DNA of 64,000 nt from contig NZ_OY782757.1 of assembly GCF_963678185.1 (NCBI RefSeq), forward strand, positions 1,747,001-1,811,000. Direction: 5' to 3'. The translations under genes were made by a program, and so were the position numbers. Position 1 is the first letter of the stretch. Each line of letters opens with the position of its first letter. This document shows positions 37,289 through 48,900 of this stretch, one piece after another. The notes under the pieces were generated by a model. It was not told the origin of the DNA and did no database searches. It saw nothing but the letters and a program-made list of their open reading frames with translations. This DNA comes from an uncultured Tolumonas sp. (GTDB lineage Bacteria > Pseudomonadota > Gammaproteobacteria > Enterobacterales > Aeromonadaceae).

Positions 37289-38623
37289 TTAACGGATCAT
37301 GCAAGGACGCTTGCGATCAAACTGCCAGCCGGGGATCAAATACTGCATCGCCATGGCATCGTTACGCGCGCCGGTTGGCAGCTTTTTATGCAGTTCATGC
37401 GCTTTCATTACCTGATCCATATCCAACTCAACACCTAAGCCAGGTTTCGTTGGCACAGCAATCTTGCCGTTGACGATCTGCAACGGATCTTTGGTCAGAT
37501 GCTGACCTTCTTGCCAGATCCAATGCGTATCAATGGCGGTCGGGTTCCCCGGCACTGCCGCACCAACGTGCGTGAACATCGCCAGCGAAATATCGAAGTG
37601 GTTGTTAGAATGGCACCCCCAGGTCAGACCCCAGTCGTTGCACAGTTGCGCCACACGAACGGCACCAGTCAGCGTCCAGAAGTGCGGATCGGCCAGCGGA
37701 ATATCGATCGCATTCAGCATCACGGTATGCGCCATTTCACGCCAGTTAGTGGCGATCATATTGGTGGCGACTGGTAAGCCCGTGGCACGACGGAACTCCG
37801 CCATGATTTCTCGGCCCGAGAACCCCTGTTCTGCACCACATGGGTCTTCGGCATACGCCAGAATGCCTTTCATGCCTTTGCACAGACGAATCGCATCGTC
37901 GAGCAACCACGCACCGTTCGGATCAACCGTAATACGCGCATCGGGAAAGTGCTTCGCCAATGCCGTCACGGTCTCGATTTCATTTTCGCCAGCCAGCACA
38001 CCGCCTTTCAGCTTGAAATCTTTGAAGCCGTAGCGATCTTTCGCGGCTGCAGCCAGTTCCACGACAGAATTGGTATCCATCGCTTTTTCATGACGCAGAC
38101 GATACCAATCATGTTTGCCGGTTTCTGGTGCCTGATATGGCAGATCGGTCGCCTGACGATCACCGATGTAGAACAGATAACCCAACACGGTGACTTCATC
38201 GCGCTGTTTGCCCGGCCCTAACAATTCACAAACCGGTACATTCAGAAATTGTCCCATCAGGTCTAACAGTGCAGCTTCCAGCGCAGCAACGGCATTGACA
38301 CGCAGTTCAAATGTCCAGGCACCTTTACCGAAAGTTTCAAAATCAGATCCCATATTGCCGGCATGCATCTGGCTGACAATTTTGTTCAGCACCGCAAGCT
38401 GTTTACCTTCTACGTGGGGAATGGCATCCACCAGCGTTTTGTAAATCACCTCACCACCGGGTGCTTCACCAACGCCGGTATTTCCGGCGTTGTCTTTCAG
38501 AATGACAATATTACGAGTGAAGTAAGCACCATGGGCACCGCCAATGTTCATCAACATACTGTCGTGACCGGCCACTGGAATGATCTGCATCGATGTGATA
38601 ATTGGGGTAGTAGAGATAGTCAT
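37289..38623 (-). CDS. gudX: Glucarate dehydratase-related protein GudX
   Basis: A 444-residue paralogue of GudD. Sequence markers follow E. coli GudX rather than Gud[40 protein letters not shown], and [11 protein letters not shown]. The enolase-superfamily catalytic residues are kept: [27 protein letters not shown] and [12 protein letters not shown]. Thus it may be an active dehydratase with a different preference; E. coli GudX has been described as poorly active. It lies between gudP and gudD, the E. coli gene order gudP-gudX-gudD. Confidence 0.93.
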   Translation of the reverse strand: MTISTTPIITSMQIIPVAGHDSMLMNIGGAHGAYFTRNIVILKDNAGNTGVGEAPGGEVIYKTLVDAIPHVEGKQLAVLNKIVSQMHAGNMGSDFETFGKGAWTFELRVNAVAALEAALLDLMGQFLNVPVCELLGPGKQRDEVTVLGYLFYIGDRQATDLPYQAPETGKHDWYRLRHEKAMDTNSVVELAAAAKDRYGFKDFKLKGGVLAGENEIETVTALAKHFPDARITVDPNGAWLLDDAIRLCKGMKGILAYAEDPCGAEQGFSGREIMAEFRRATGLPVATNMIATNWREMAHTVMLNAIDIPLADPHFWTLTGAVRVAQLCNDWGLTWGCHSNNHFDISLAMFTHVGAAVPGNPTAIDTHWIWQEGQHLTKDPLQIVNGKIAVPTKPGLGVELDMDQVMKAHELHKKLPTGARNDAMAMQYLIPGWQFDRKRPCMIR

Positions 38624-38636
38624 GACTGTGCCTCGT

Positions 38637-39980
38637 TTATGCTGTTTTCAGTTCAATACGTTTGATGGTGCCAACGATAAACACGAAGCTGATAATCGCT
38701 AACAACGCATGCAGACCGACATAAACTAGCGCGCCATTGAATGAGCCAGTTGATTTAATGATGTAACCAATCGCAATCGGGGTGACGATACCGGAGATGT
38801 TACCGAACATATTGAATAGACCACCGCTCAAACCACTGATCTCTTTCGGTGCGGTATCCGCCATAACAGCCCAGCCCAGCGCACCAACCCCTTTACCAAA
38901 GAACGCTGCTGCCATCACGGTAATAACCATGATTTCTGAATCAACATAGTTACAGATCACCATCGACATTGAGAGCAACATACCTAATACAATTGGTGTT
39001 TTACGCGATAACGTCAGGCTATAACCACGGCGCAGCATATAGTCAGAGATAATGCCGCCCAGCACACCGCCGGTGAAACCACAAATCGCAGGGATCGAAG
39101 CCACAAAACCGGCTTTGAGAATCGACATACCACGTTCTTGAACTAGGTAAACAGGGAACCAAGTAATGAAGAAATAAGTCAGCGCATTGATACAATATTG
39201 ACCTAAATACACCCCCATCATCATGCGTGACTTCATCAGTTGTTTAATGGCATCCCATTTATTGATGGTCAGTTTTGACTTCTGAGCAGGCTGATCCATA
39301 TTGGTTAGTGCGCCACCCTGTTCGATATATTCAAGTTCCGCACGGTTCATTCCCGGATGATCAGTTGGATTTTTGATCACCTTCAACCAAACAAAACTCA
39401 GTAAAATCCCCAGACCACCCATGAAGAAGAACACATGCGACCAACCTACGGCATGCGTCAACCAGCCCATGATTGGTGCGAAAATCACAGTGGCAAAATA
39501 TTGCGCGGAGTTGAAAATAGAAACGGCAGTTCCACGTTCCTGCGCTGGAAACCAAGCTGCGACAATGCGGCTGTTACCGGGAAAAGAGGGTGATTCACAA
39601 ATGCCAACCATAAAACGCAGAATAAATAATCCAATTACCGCATTCGTAACACTGCCAAATGAACCGACAAAACCTTGTAATAACGTAAAGATAGACCAGG
39701 TCAATATGCTGAAGAAATAAACCCGTTTTGAACCAAACTTATCTAATAACCAGCCGCCAGGAATTTGTCCTATAACATAGGCCCATGAAAATGCAGAAAA
39801 CACATATCCCATGCCCAACGCATCTAATCCTAAATCTTTAGCCATTGATGTGCCGGCAATCGACAGTGTGGCGCGGTCACCATAGTTAAATGCGGTCACA
39901 ATGAACAACATAACCACGATCCAATAACGCGTATTAGTGCGTTTTTCTGCTTCCAACACCATCGTATTTACTGATTCCAT
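38637..39980 (-). CDS. gudP: Glucarate/galactarate transporter (MFS)
   Basis: Inner membrane major facilitator importer of glucarate and related diacids (anion:cation symporter group), 447 residues with 12 membrane segments. It closely follows E. coli GudP from recall: [50 protein letters not shown], and [20 protein letters not shown]. It is the first gene of the minus-strand sugar-diacid group, with GGGAG before ATG, 13 bases ahead of gudX. Confidence 0.95.
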   Translation of the reverse strand: MESVNTMVLEAEKRTNTRYWIVVMLFIVTAFNYGDRATLSIAGTSMAKDLGLDALGMGYVFSAFSWAYVIGQIPGGWLLDKFGSKRVYFFSILTWSIFTLLQGFVGSFGSVTNAVIGLFILRFMVGICESPSFPGNSRIVAAWFPAQERGTAVSIFNSAQYFATVIFAPIMGWLTHAVGWSHVFFFMGGLGILLSFVWLKVIKNPTDHPGMNRAELEYIEQGGALTNMDQPAQKSKLTINKWDAIKQLMKSRMMMGVYLGQYCINALTYFFITWFPVYLVQERGMSILKAGFVASIPAICGFTGGVLGGIISDYMLRRGYSLTLSRKTPIVLGMLLSMSMVICNYVDSEIMVITVMAAAFFGKGVGALGWAVMADTAPKEISGLSGGLFNMFGNISGIVTPIAIGYIIKSTGSFNGALVYVGLHALLAIISFVFIVGTIKRIELKTA

Positions 39981-40363
39981 ACAATTCTCCCGATTTATAG
40001 TGTCAGCTATAAATATTTGAATGATTTAATAAGTAGTTTTTGTAAATAACATTATTGAACCCTACTACTTGATTTATAAATTGCTGGGAGACCCGCGTTG
40101 TCACGTCAGCGAATAAAACCAAAACGTTCAAACTGGAGACAAGTATAAAGAGACAGGAATGCTTGTTCATCGTGCATAAACACAAGGATGTAAGTAAAAA
40201 AACGGAATATACTTGGCATCAGCCCAAATATTTACAGCTCAGATCACAAAAAGTGGTGCTCTCGATTTTCATCTAAAAAATTAAAAAAGAATATTATTGG
40301 GATATAGATTTAACCCCGCACCTGTTCACAATTATTAATAAAAACAATTGACAGAAAAATTTA

Positions 40364-40385
40364 AAATGACATGCAAATCACAATT
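40364..40385. promoter_or_regulatory. Candidate CRP site, garD promoter region
   Basis: On the minus strand it contains the full half-site TGTGA followed by six bases and TGTCA, with T-rich and A-rich flanks. By hand it matches 16 of 22 positions of the extended CRP consensus. Catabolite control is expected for sugar-diacid genes. Confidence 0.5.
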
Positions 40386-40389
40386 GAGA
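40378..40389. promoter_or_regulatory. Candidate CdaR operator upstream of garD
   Basis: TCACAATTGAGA differs at one base from the perfect palindrome in front of cdaR (32801). It overlaps the candidate CRP site by eight bases, which would allow the two proteins to compete or cooperate. Confidence 0.5.
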
Positions 40390-40542
40390 TTTCAATCACT
40401 GTCATTTAGGCATACGACCTATTTTTCTTCCTTTTAATAGCAGCCATCTTGTTAGCTATGACAATGAATAGCGCTTAAAAAAAATGATACGCTCTGTGGG
40501 AATTAAAATTATCCATAACAATTTAATAACAAGGTAAGGGCT

Positions 40543-42108
40543 ATGTCTGCAGATGATGTGAGTAATGAACAGCCGCTTTATATAAAGGTTCACGTAAACG
40601 ATAACGTTGCCATTATTGTGAATAACCATGGTTTACCGGAAGGAACTCGCTTTGCCTGCGGCCTGACGCTAGTTGAGCATGTGCCACAAGGCCATAAAGT
40701 AGCCCTACAGGCAATTGCACAAAATGACGCGATCATCCGTTATGGTGAGATCATTGGTTATGCTACCGAAGATCTCAAACAAGGCAGCTGGATCAGCGAA
40801 CATCAGGTGGAATTACCGCAGGCTCCCGCGTTAGAAACCTTGCCTTTAGCCACCAAAGTTCCTGTACCATTACCACCGCTGGAAGGTTATACCTTTGAAG
40901 GCTATCGCAATGCCGATGGCAGCGTCGGCACCAAAAATCTGTTGGCGATCACCACCAGCGTACAGTGTGTTGCTGGTGTCGTGGATCATATTGTGCGCTT
41001 GATCGAGCGTGATCTCCTGCCAAAATACCCGAATGTCGATGGCGTTGTCGGGCTTAACCATTTATACGGTTGTGGTGTCGCCATTAACGCGCCTGCCGCC
41101 GTCATTCCGATCCGCACCTTGCACAATTTAACGCTGAACCCTAATTTCGGTGGCGAAGTGATGGTCATTGGGTTGGGTTGTGAGAAGTTACAACCTGAAC
41201 GCCTGCTGGCCGGCTCTGATGAGCTGAAAAAAATTAATGTCGAAGAGAGTCAGATTATCCGTCTGCAAGATGAAAAACACGTCGGTTTCAAAGCGATGGT
41301 TGATGACATCATGCAAACCGCTGAACGCCATCTGCAAAAATTAAATCAACGTCAGCGTGAAACCTGCCCAGTCGCTGATTTGGTGGTTGGCATGCAGTGT
41401 GGTGGTAGTGATGCCTTTTCGGGCGTAACGGCAAACCCGGCAGTCGGCTATGCCTCTGATCTGTTGGTGCGTTGCGGTGCCACGGTGATGTTTTCTGAAG
41501 TGACCGAAGTGCGTGATGCCATTCATCTGCTCACCCCACGCGCCATTGATGAAGAGGTCGGCAAAGCCTTACTGCGTGAAATGGCGTGGTATGACAATTA
41601 TCTCGACACCGGTAAAACTGATCGTAGCGCCAACCCCTCACCGGGTAATAAAAAAGGCGGTTTGGCTAATGTGGTGGAAAAAGCGCTCGGCTCAATTGCC
41701 AAATCCGGCAGTAGTGCCATTGTGGAAGTGCTATCACCCGGCCAACGGCCAACGAAAAAAGGGCTGATCTTTGCGGCAACACCGGCCAGTGATTTTGTCT
41801 GTGGCACACAGCAAATGGCGTCTGGCATCACCTTGCAAGTCTTCACCACCGGTCGTGGCACCCCTTATGGTTTAGCCGCTGTTCCCGTGATCAAGATGTC
41901 GACCCGCACCGCATTGGCGGATCGCTGGCACGATCTGATTGATATCGATGCCGGACGCATCGCTTCTGGTCATGCCAGCATCGAAGACATTGGTTGGGAA
42001 CTCTTCCACTTCATGCTGGATGTTGCCAGTGGCAAGAAAAAACCGTGGTCTGATCAATGGGGTTTGTTTAATGCGCTTTCCGTGTTTAATCCGGCGCCAG
42101 TGACCTGA
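40543..42108 (+). CDS. garD: Galactarate dehydratase
   Basis: Dehydrates galactarate (mucate) to 5-keto-4-deoxy-D-glucarate, an iron-dependent enzyme of the UxaA/GarD family. The 521-residue protein matches E. coli GarD along its length from recall: FYIKVH-type N-terminal SAF domain, [40 protein letters not shown], and [29 protein letters not shown]. It is divergent from gudP and provides the galactarate branch that joins at GarL. Confidence 0.96.
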   Translation: MSADDVSNEQPLYIKVHVNDNVAIIVNNHGLPEGTRFACGLTLVEHVPQGHKVALQAIAQNDAIIRYGEIIGYATEDLKQGSWISEHQVELPQAPALETLPLATKVPVPLPPLEGYTFEGYRNADGSVGTKNLLAITTSVQCVAGVVDHIVRLIERDLLPKYPNVDGVVGLNHLYGCGVAINAPAAVIPIRTLHNLTLNPNFGGEVMVIGLGCEKLQPERLLAGSDELKKINVEESQIIRLQDEKHVGFKAMVDDIMQTAERHLQKLNQRQRETCPVADLVVGMQCGGSDAFSGVTANPAVGYASDLLVRCGATVMFSEVTEVRDAIHLLTPRAIDEEVGKALLREMAWYDNYLDTGKTDRSANPSPGNKKGGLANVVEKALGSIAKSGSSAIVEVLSPGQRPTKKGLIFAATPASDFVCGTQQMASGITLQVFTTGRGTPYGLAAVPVIKMSTRTALADRWHDLIDIDAGRIASGHASIEDIGWELFHFMLDVASGKKKPWSDQWGLFNALSVFNPAPVT

Positions 42109-42134
42109 TAAGCAAAGCCATGCCGATGGTTCAA

Positions 42135-42695
42135 TCAGGCTAATAATTGCCGGAACCGACCCCAGTCAAATGAAGCTCCGGGGTCGGTTTTTCTACCCGG
42201 CGCGATATCGGCATGTCCGGTGATCCGCTCAGCCGTCACCGCCGGATAAGTGTGTTGGATCGCCTTGGTCAGCACCGCCAGTTGTTGATATTGCGCTTCG
42301 CTATAATCACTGTCATCGGTGCCTTCAAGCTCAATGCCAATGGAAAAATCATTGCAGTTATCACGGCCATCAAACTGCGAGCGTCCGGCATGCCAGGCGC
42401 GATCGAGAAAACTCACGTACTGCACCACTTCCCCATCACGACGGATCAAACAATGCGCCGACACTTCCAGATGCGCGATTTCGGCAAAATACGGGTGCGC
42501 CTGCGGATCTAATTTTCCGGTAAACAATTCATCAATATGTGACCCACCGAATTGCCCCGGCGGTAAACTGATGCCATGCACCACCAGCAATGACACCGGC
42601 TCGCCGTGCGGGCGTTGATTAAAAAACGGTGATGGACAATGCCGAGCCTCAGCGAGCCAGCCTTGATGATTAATCGACCAATTTTTATTCAACAC
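42135..42695 (-). CDS. ampD: 1,6-anhydro-N-acetylmuramyl-L-alanine amidase AmpD
   Basis: Cytoplasmic zinc amidase of peptidoglycan recycling; it removes the stem peptide from anhydro-muropeptides and indirectly keeps AmpC beta-lactamase low. The 186-residue protein has the usual size. Zinc ligands are in SLLVVHGISLPPG and GHADIAPGRKTDPGASFDW; CLIRRDGEVVQYVSFLDRAWHAG and CNDFSIGIELEG are typical. The likely start is GTG 42695 with GAGG upstream. It is divergent from nadC, a common arrangement. Confidence 0.94.
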   Translation of the reverse strand: MLNKNWSINHQGWLAEARHCPSPFFNQRPHGEPVSLLVVHGISLPPGQFGGSHIDELFTGKLDPQAHPYFAEIAHLEVSAHCLIRRDGEVVQYVSFLDRAWHAGRSQFDGRDNCNDFSIGIELEGTDDSDYSEAQYQQLAVLTKAIQHTYPAVTAERITGHADIAPGRKTDPGASFDWGRFRQLLA

Positions 42696-42718
42696 TCTGT
42701 TTACCTCTCTGTTTTTAG

Positions 42719-43642
<924 letters not shown>

Positions 43643-43649
43643 AAAAAAC

Positions 43650-43679
43650 AACACCGCCTTGTCATCTTAAGGCGGTGTT
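43650..43679 (+). terminator. Terminator after nadC
   Basis: AACACCGCCTT / AAGGCGGTGTT stem with an eight-base loop, followed by TTCATCT on the plus strand. Confidence 0.8.
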
Positions 43680-43787
43680 TCATCTCTGTTTCATCGTTTC
43701 CGCATGACCATATTCACAATAACTAATTAATATCTATGCCATACTTTATCGGTCTTTAATCCGATAGTTTGCAGTATGGAGAAACAA

Positions 43788-44936
43788 ATGGACGATAACG
43801 CAATAGAGTATATTCCATTTGAAGAAGCCGTTATTCATGACCTGCTGCAACGCTGGCACAATCAGTACCCCGCAATGGGCGTGATGGCTCTTGTTCCAGA
43901 AGCAGAAAACCAGCAGATCCCGCTACTACAAAATTGCTGTCGACAACTTGGAATTCCATTAACCGGTGCGGTCTTTCCCGCCTTAGTGACTGATGAAGGT
44001 TGGAGTAATAGCGGATGCTGGTTATTGCGCCTGAACCAACAACCGCCCTGTTATTTATTTGAAAACATCCCCGACCGAATTGATGCCGTGTATGACATCA
44101 CAAGCAAATTAGAACCATTTCTTGAGCTTGCTGGCGATACCGATAAACCGACATTATTTATGCTGTTTGACAGCATGTTGCCTGATGTCGGCACCATCGT
44201 TGAGAACCTCTATCTCCATCTCGCCGACAGCGTGCACTATGCTGGCGTTAACGCCGGCAGCGAGACGTTTCAACCCATGCCCTGCTTGTTTGATGCGACG
44301 AAAATCATTTCAAACGGAGCCTGGTGTCTACTACTGCCTGCTTGGGCCGGTATGCTGTTAGAACACGGATATCCGGCCCCCGATAAAGTGATCAGTGCCA
44401 CCTCAGCCGAAGGTAACCGCATCATTAGCATCGACTGGCAACCGGCTTTTGATGTTTACAAACAGCTAGTCTTAGACGAATGTGGTGTCGAACTAACCAC
44501 CGAAAATTTCTATCAATACGCCTGCTATTTCCCCCTCGGGATCTTGCAGGCCAATAATGAAGTGGTTGTTCGTATTCCTGTCGCAATACACAGTGATGGC
44601 AGCATCGTTTGTGTCGGTGATGTGCCGGCAAATACCTCACTGGTGTTATTACACGCCCCACAACTTAATGAAAGCCAATGTGTGACACAAATCTGTCATC
44701 GCTTACAAACCGATTTGACTGAAATCACGGGGTGGCCATTACTAACCTTTTATTGTGCCGCCCGCCGCATTCATTTAGACGGCGACACACTCAAGGAATT
44801 AACCAATCTGAAAAATTGCACTGGTGCCACTCAATTGGCCGGCGCCTTATCACTGGGGGAAATTGGTAGTCGCCGTATTTGGGGATATCCGATGTTTCAC
44901 AGTGCAGCATTACTTTGCGGTAGTTGGAAATACTGA
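43788..44936 (+). CDS. FIST-domain sensor protein (NosP-like candidate)
   Basis: A 382-residue soluble protein with FIST N and FIST C sensory domains: [34 protein letters not shown], and near the end [15 protein letters not shown] with [11 protein letters not shown]. Start at ATG 43788, because GGAG lies six bases upstream; an in-frame ATG at 43776 overlaps that Shine-Dalgarno. FIST proteins bind small ligands. Those next to hybrid kinases include NosP, a haem protein sensing nitric oxide that controls the kinase NahK. Length and neighbours here fit NosP, but haem binding cannot be proved from sequence. Its stop overlaps the kinase start (TGATG). Confidence 0.82.
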   Translation: MDDNAIEYIPFEEAVIHDLLQRWHNQYPAMGVMALVPEAENQQIPLLQNCCRQLGIPLTGAVFPALVTDEGWSNSGCWLLRLNQQPPCYLFENIPDRIDAVYDITSKLEPFLELAGDTDKPTLFMLFDSMLPDVGTIVENLYLHLADSVHYAGVNAGSETFQPMPCLFDATKIISNGAWCLLLPAWAGMLLEHGYPAPDKVISATSAEGNRIISIDWQPAFDVYKQLVLDECGVELTTENFYQYACYFPLGILQANNEVVVRIPVAIHSDGSIVCVGDVPANTSLVLLHAPQLNESQCVTQICHRLQTDLTEITGWPLLTFYCAARRIHLDGDTLKELTNLKNCTGATQLAGALSLGEIGSRRIWGYPMFHSAALLCGSWKY

Positions 44937-47752
44937 TGAACCGTGAACATATACTTTCCATTATCAATGACTTGATTCTCACCATTGGCCGGGAAAACAA
45001 GCTGCACTCCCTGCTCATCAAAGTATTGCAGCGGCTGATGTTTCATACCACCTATCCTACCGGCCTGATATTGCTGGATGCGCAAACTGACCGTGATAGC
45101 ACTCGAGCAACGTTAGTCGCCTCAATCGGCGATCGGACATTGCAGCGCAGAGTGAATGAAACCATCACCATTCCACCAGCCTTACTTAATTCTGAGCAAA
45201 TTGCGGATCTGCCGCCGGATGCATTAATTGATCTACTGCCTGCCACTAGTCGTCATTATCGTTGTGCCTTACGTTTATCACTGAACCAAAACGGCATGAT
45301 TCTATTACTCTCCCCTGAACCACCAACAACCAATCTGCCATTTACACAAATCTTTCAACCGGTGTTAGCACATCTGCGCCAATCTATTGAATTATGCCGC
45401 CAAAGTGAACGTTATCAACAATCGCTACGCACCGCGCGAGATGAAGCTCGTGCTGAATTAGCGGCCACACATATTGCCATTGAAAAAGAGCGCACGCTGT
45501 TGCGAAATATCCAGGCGGCTATTCCTGACCCGGTATGGACCAAAGATTTAAATGGTACTTTTCTTTCCTGTAATCAGGCATTTGAACATTTGTTTGGGGT
45601 AACTGAAGCTGAGCTGGTTGGCAAAAACGATTACCATTTTTTTACTGCCGAACGCGCGGAATTTTTCCGCCAAAAAGATCATGAAGCCATTGTTGCCGAT
45701 AAAACCTGCATCAATGAAGAATGGGCTTTATCCGGCGATGGTCGTTCGATCTTACTTGAGACAAGTAAAACACCCATGCGGGATGCACAAGGGAATTTAC
45801 TTGGGGTGGTCGGGGTTGGCCGTGACATTACGCAAAGCCGTAAAATGCAAAATGCGTTGTATGAGCGCCGGGAAATCTACAGTGCCATAGTCGAACAGGC
45901 CGCTGATTCAATTGGGCTGGTGGATGCCAATACCGGGCAATTTCTGGAGTTTAATTCTGCTGCTCATCAGCACCTCGGTTACAGCCGAGAAGAGTTTGCA
46001 CAAATGAGTGTTGCAGACATCGATGTATCTCTCAGCATTGATGAATTACATGCGCAGTTGGAATCACTGTCCAATTCGAATGCCACTGATTTTGAAGCAC
46101 GCCATAGAACGAAAAATGGTGAAATCATTGACGTATTGGTCAGCGCACGACCCATTACCGTTCACGGTAGACGGTGCCTCGCTTCGATCTGGAGCAACAT
46201 CACCCATCAGAAGAGTACCGAAGAACAGCTGCGCAAGTTATCAATGGCCGTGGAGCAAAGCCCAGGCAGTATTGTGATCACCGATCTGAATGGCAATATC
46301 GAGTATGTCAACGAAGCTTTTGTGCGCATCACCGGCTGGCAACGTAATGAAGTGGTTGGTCAAAATCCCAGAGTATTAAAATCAGATCTGACTCCAACAG
46401 CAACCTATGATGCTATGTGGGCAACTCTCACCAACGGTCATACCTGGAGCGGAGAGTTTATCAACCGGCGTAAAGATGGTTCAGTTTACAACGAACTCGC
46501 CCGTATCACCCCGATCCGACAACCTGACGGCCAAATCACCCATTATCTGGCGACCAAAGAAGATATAACCGAACTCAAACGTGTACAAACTGAGTTAGAA
46601 CTGCACCGAGATCATCTCGAAGAGCTGGTCGCCCAACGTTCGGCTCAGATCACTGAACTGAATACTCAATTACAACAACGCGCCGAAGAAGCAGAGGCCG
46701 CCACTCAGGCGAAAAGTCAATTTTTGGCGAATATGAGTCATGAAATCCGCACCCCCATGAACTCGATTATTGGCCTCTCTCATCTGGCTTTAGGCACAGA
46801 ACTGACCGCACAGCAGCGCGATTATCTGCAAAAAATTAAAGGAGCCGGCGAACATCTGTTAGCTATTATTAATGAGATCCTCGATTTTTCTAAAATTGAA
46901 GCCGGCAAACTGCATCTAGAACAAACACCGTTCGTATTAAGTCATTTAATGCAGGAAGTGACTGACTTAGTTGAGCAAAAAGCCAAGGCCAAAAATTTAA
47001 TGCTGCAGGTCGAAATCAGCGAACAAATTCCACCGCAATTGCTCGGTGATCCACTGCGGCTAAAACAGATCCTGCTGAACTATGCCAGCAACGCGATTAA
47101 GTTTACCGATACCGGCCACATAACATTGCGCGTAACTATGCCGTACGTAAGTGCTGACGCTGTGCAATTACGATTCTCTGTGCAAGACACTGGCATCGGT
47201 TTAACCCTTGAGCAGCAACAACGTCTGTTCCAGAGTTTCCAGCAAGCAGATGCGTCCACTACACGCAAATATGGCGGCACCGGATTAGGTCTGGCTATCT
47301 CTCAGCGCTTAGCAGAATTAATGGGGGGCGAGGTCGGCGTTGAGAGTATTTATGGTCAGGGGAGTACCTTCTGGTTTACTGTTTTGTTAGCACCGGCAAC
47401 TCTTTCATCTACAACAGCTGACATGCTGTTATCGCCGTCACTATCGCGCGCCGCTGATGACACAGCAGTTTTTAAGCATCTAACCGAACAAACTGTTTCT
47501 ATTAAAAACAAGAGCAATCCGACCATCACCGACTCAATTGCTCTGGAAAAAACGTTACAACAATTACGGGTTTTATTGAGTGAGTATGATTTAGAAGCCG
47601 CCGCGCTCTTTCGTAATCAGCGCGAATATTTAGAAACCATTTTTCCCGGACAATTAACGCTTCTGGCCGATGCAATCGCCGCATTTGAATTTGATGATGC
47701 CTTATTTTTACTGGCCAAACTGCAAGCCAATCGCATTGAGCAACCATCATAA
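44936..47752 (+). CDS. Soluble PAS-PAS-PAS sensor histidine kinase
   Basis: A 938-residue cytoplasmic kinase without membrane segments. Order: N-terminal GAF-like region (1-150), coiled coil (150-185), three PAS domains (about 190-300, 310-425 and 430-550; e.g. [19 protein letters not shown] and [20 protein letters not shown]), coiled coil, HisKA with [15 protein letters not shown], HATPase with [17 protein letters not shown] and [10 protein letters not shown]. The last 65 residues resemble the helical tail usually found after the receiver of hybrid kinases, but no receiver is present. Start at ATG 44936 overlaps the FIST stop. The next gene's receiver is the probable phosphate acceptor. Confidence 0.88.
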   Translation: MNREHILSIINDLILTIGRENKLHSLLIKVLQRLMFHTTYPTGLILLDAQTDRDSTRATLVASIGDRTLQRRVNETITIPPALLNSEQIADLPPDALIDLLPATSRHYRCALRLSLNQNGMILLLSPEPPTTNLPFTQIFQPVLAHLRQSIELCRQSERYQQSLRTARDEARAELAATHIAIEKERTLLRNIQAAIPDPVWTKDLNGTFLSCNQAFEHLFGVTEAELVGKNDYHFFTAERAEFFRQKDHEAIVADKTCINEEWALSGDGRSILLETSKTPMRDAQGNLLGVVGVGRDITQSRKMQNALYERREIYSAIVEQAADSIGLVDANTGQFLEFNSAAHQHLGYSREEFAQMSVADIDVSLSIDELHAQLESLSNSNATDFEARHRTKNGEIIDVLVSARPITVHGRRCLASIWSNITHQKSTEEQLRKLSMAVEQSPGSIVITDLNGNIEYVNEAFVRITGWQRNEVVGQNPRVLKSDLTPTATYDAMWATLTNGHTWSGEFINRRKDGSVYNELARITPIRQPDGQITHYLATKEDITELKRVQTELELHRDHLEELVAQRSAQITELNTQLQQRAEEAEAATQAKSQFLANMSHEIRTPMNSIIGLSHLALGTELTAQQRDYLQKIKGAGEHLLAIINEILDFSKIEAGKLHLEQTPFVLSHLMQEVTDLVEQKAKAKNLMLQVEISEQIPPQLLGDPLRLKQILLNYASNAIKFTDTGHITLRVTMPYVSADAVQLRFSVQDTGIGLTLEQQQRLFQSFQQADASTTRKYGGTGLGLAISQRLAELMGGEVGVESIYGQGSTFWFTVLLAPATLSSTTADMLLSPSLSRAADDTAVFKHLTEQTVSIKNKSNPTITDSIALEKTLQQLRVLLSEYDLEAAALFRNQREYLETIFPGQLTLLADAIAAFEFDDALFLLAKLQANRIEQPS

Positions 47753-47762
47753 GGAACACGGG

Positions 47763-48878
47763 ATGCCACAACATGAGCATGAAAAACGCACCCTGTTGGT
47801 AATTGATGATATTGCCGACAACCTGATGTTGATGAATGAAATATTACGCGATAACTATAAAGTGAAAGGCGCCAACAGTGGTGAACGCGGGTTGCGGATC
47901 GCCTTTTCTGATACCCCGCCCGATTTGATCTTACTTGATGTCATGATGCCGGATATGGATGGTTTTGAGGTATGTCGTCGCCTTAAAGCCATGCCGCAAA
48001 CAGAACATATTCCAATTATTTTTGTGACCGCTAAATCTGACACCGTTGACGAAGAACAAGGTCTCGCCTTGGGTGCGGTTGATTACATCGTCAAACCCAT
48101 CAGTCCGCCGATCGTCAAAGCTCGAGTCAAAACACACCTCGCGTTAAAAGATGCGGCAGATTTTTTACGTAGTAAAAATGATTACCTGAAACAAGAGGTC
48201 GAACGCCGTACCGCAGAGATCATTCGTCAGTCACAAGAATTACATGCCATGCAAGATGTCACTATTATGGCGATGGCATCGTTAGCGGAAACGCGTGATA
48301 ACGAAACCGGCGGCCATATTCGCCGCACACAAACCTATGTCAAAGCACTCGCCGAGCGGCTGCAATCTCACGCGCACTTTGCGACTATGCTGACCGAAGA
48401 AAATATTGATCTGCTGTATAAATCTGCGCCATTGCACGACATCGGTAAGGTCGGCATTCCTGACAGTATTTTATTAAAACCAGGCTCACTGACTGCTGAG
48501 GAATTTGAACTCATGAAACAACATACCACCTTGGGCTTAGAGGCCATTGTGCAGGCGGAAAATCAATGCGGCATGCGGGTCGATTTTCTGCAATTTGCCA
48601 AACAGATTGCGTATTCACATCATGAACGATGGGATGGTAAAGGTTACCCGCAAGGTTTGGCAGGCGATGCAATTCCCCTGCCGGCACGACTCATGGCGAT
48701 TGCCGATGTGTATGATGCCCTGATCAATAAACGCGTATACAAACCCCCATTCTCACATGAGGAAGCCGTAGCTATTATGGCGGCAGGACGGGGAACCCAG
48801 TTTGATCTGGAAGTGCTCGATGCATTTATCGATATTGAAGGGGTATTCAGAACGATTGCAGCCCGCTTTCCTGCGTGA
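47763..48878 (+). CDS. Response regulator with HD-GYP phosphodiesterase domain (RpfG type)
   Basis: A 371-residue two-domain regulator. The receiver (about 10-125) has VIDDIADN, the phosphoacceptor Asp59 in LLDVMMPDMDG, and VKPISPP. After a short coiled coil comes an HD-GYP domain with intact motifs: HDIGKVGIPDSILLKPG and HHERWDGKGYPQGLAG. This domain should hydrolyse cyclic di-GMP. ATG 47763 is chosen for its GGAACAC site; the open frame extends further upstream inside the kinase gene. It starts 11 bases after the kinase stop, so the three signalling genes form one operon. Confidence 0.9.
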   Translation: MPQHEHEKRTLLVIDDIADNLMLMNEILRDNYKVKGANSGERGLRIAFSDTPPDLILLDVMMPDMDGFEVCRRLKAMPQTEHIPIIFVTAKSDTVDEEQGLALGAVDYIVKPISPPIVKARVKTHLALKDAADFLRSKNDYLKQEVERRTAEIIRQSQELHAMQDVTIMAMASLAETRDNETGGHIRRTQTYVKALAERLQSHAHFATMLTEENIDLLYKSAPLHDIGKVGIPDSILLKPGSLTAEEFELMKQHTTLGLEAIVQAENQCGMRVDFLQFAKQIAYSHHERWDGKGYPQGLAGDAIPLPARLMAIADVYDALINKRVYKPPFSHEEAVAIMAAGRGTQFDLEVLDAFIDIEGVFRTIAARFPA

Positions 48879-48900
48879 CAGCAGGCTGCAAAGTCATTTA

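Larger units (their letters stand above)
39981..40542. promoter_or_regulatory. Divergent regulatory region gudP / garD (562 bases, no gene)
   Basis: AT-rich region without an open frame I can support. It holds the candidate CRP site (40364-40385), a TCACAATTGAGA copy of the presumed CdaR operator (40378-40389) and a half site TCACAATT at 40327. An eight-base dyad AAATGACA/TGTCATTT (40364-40371, 40400-40407) overlaps them. The cluster of sites is on the garD side; the gudP side is long and shows no clear motif. Confidence 0.55.
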
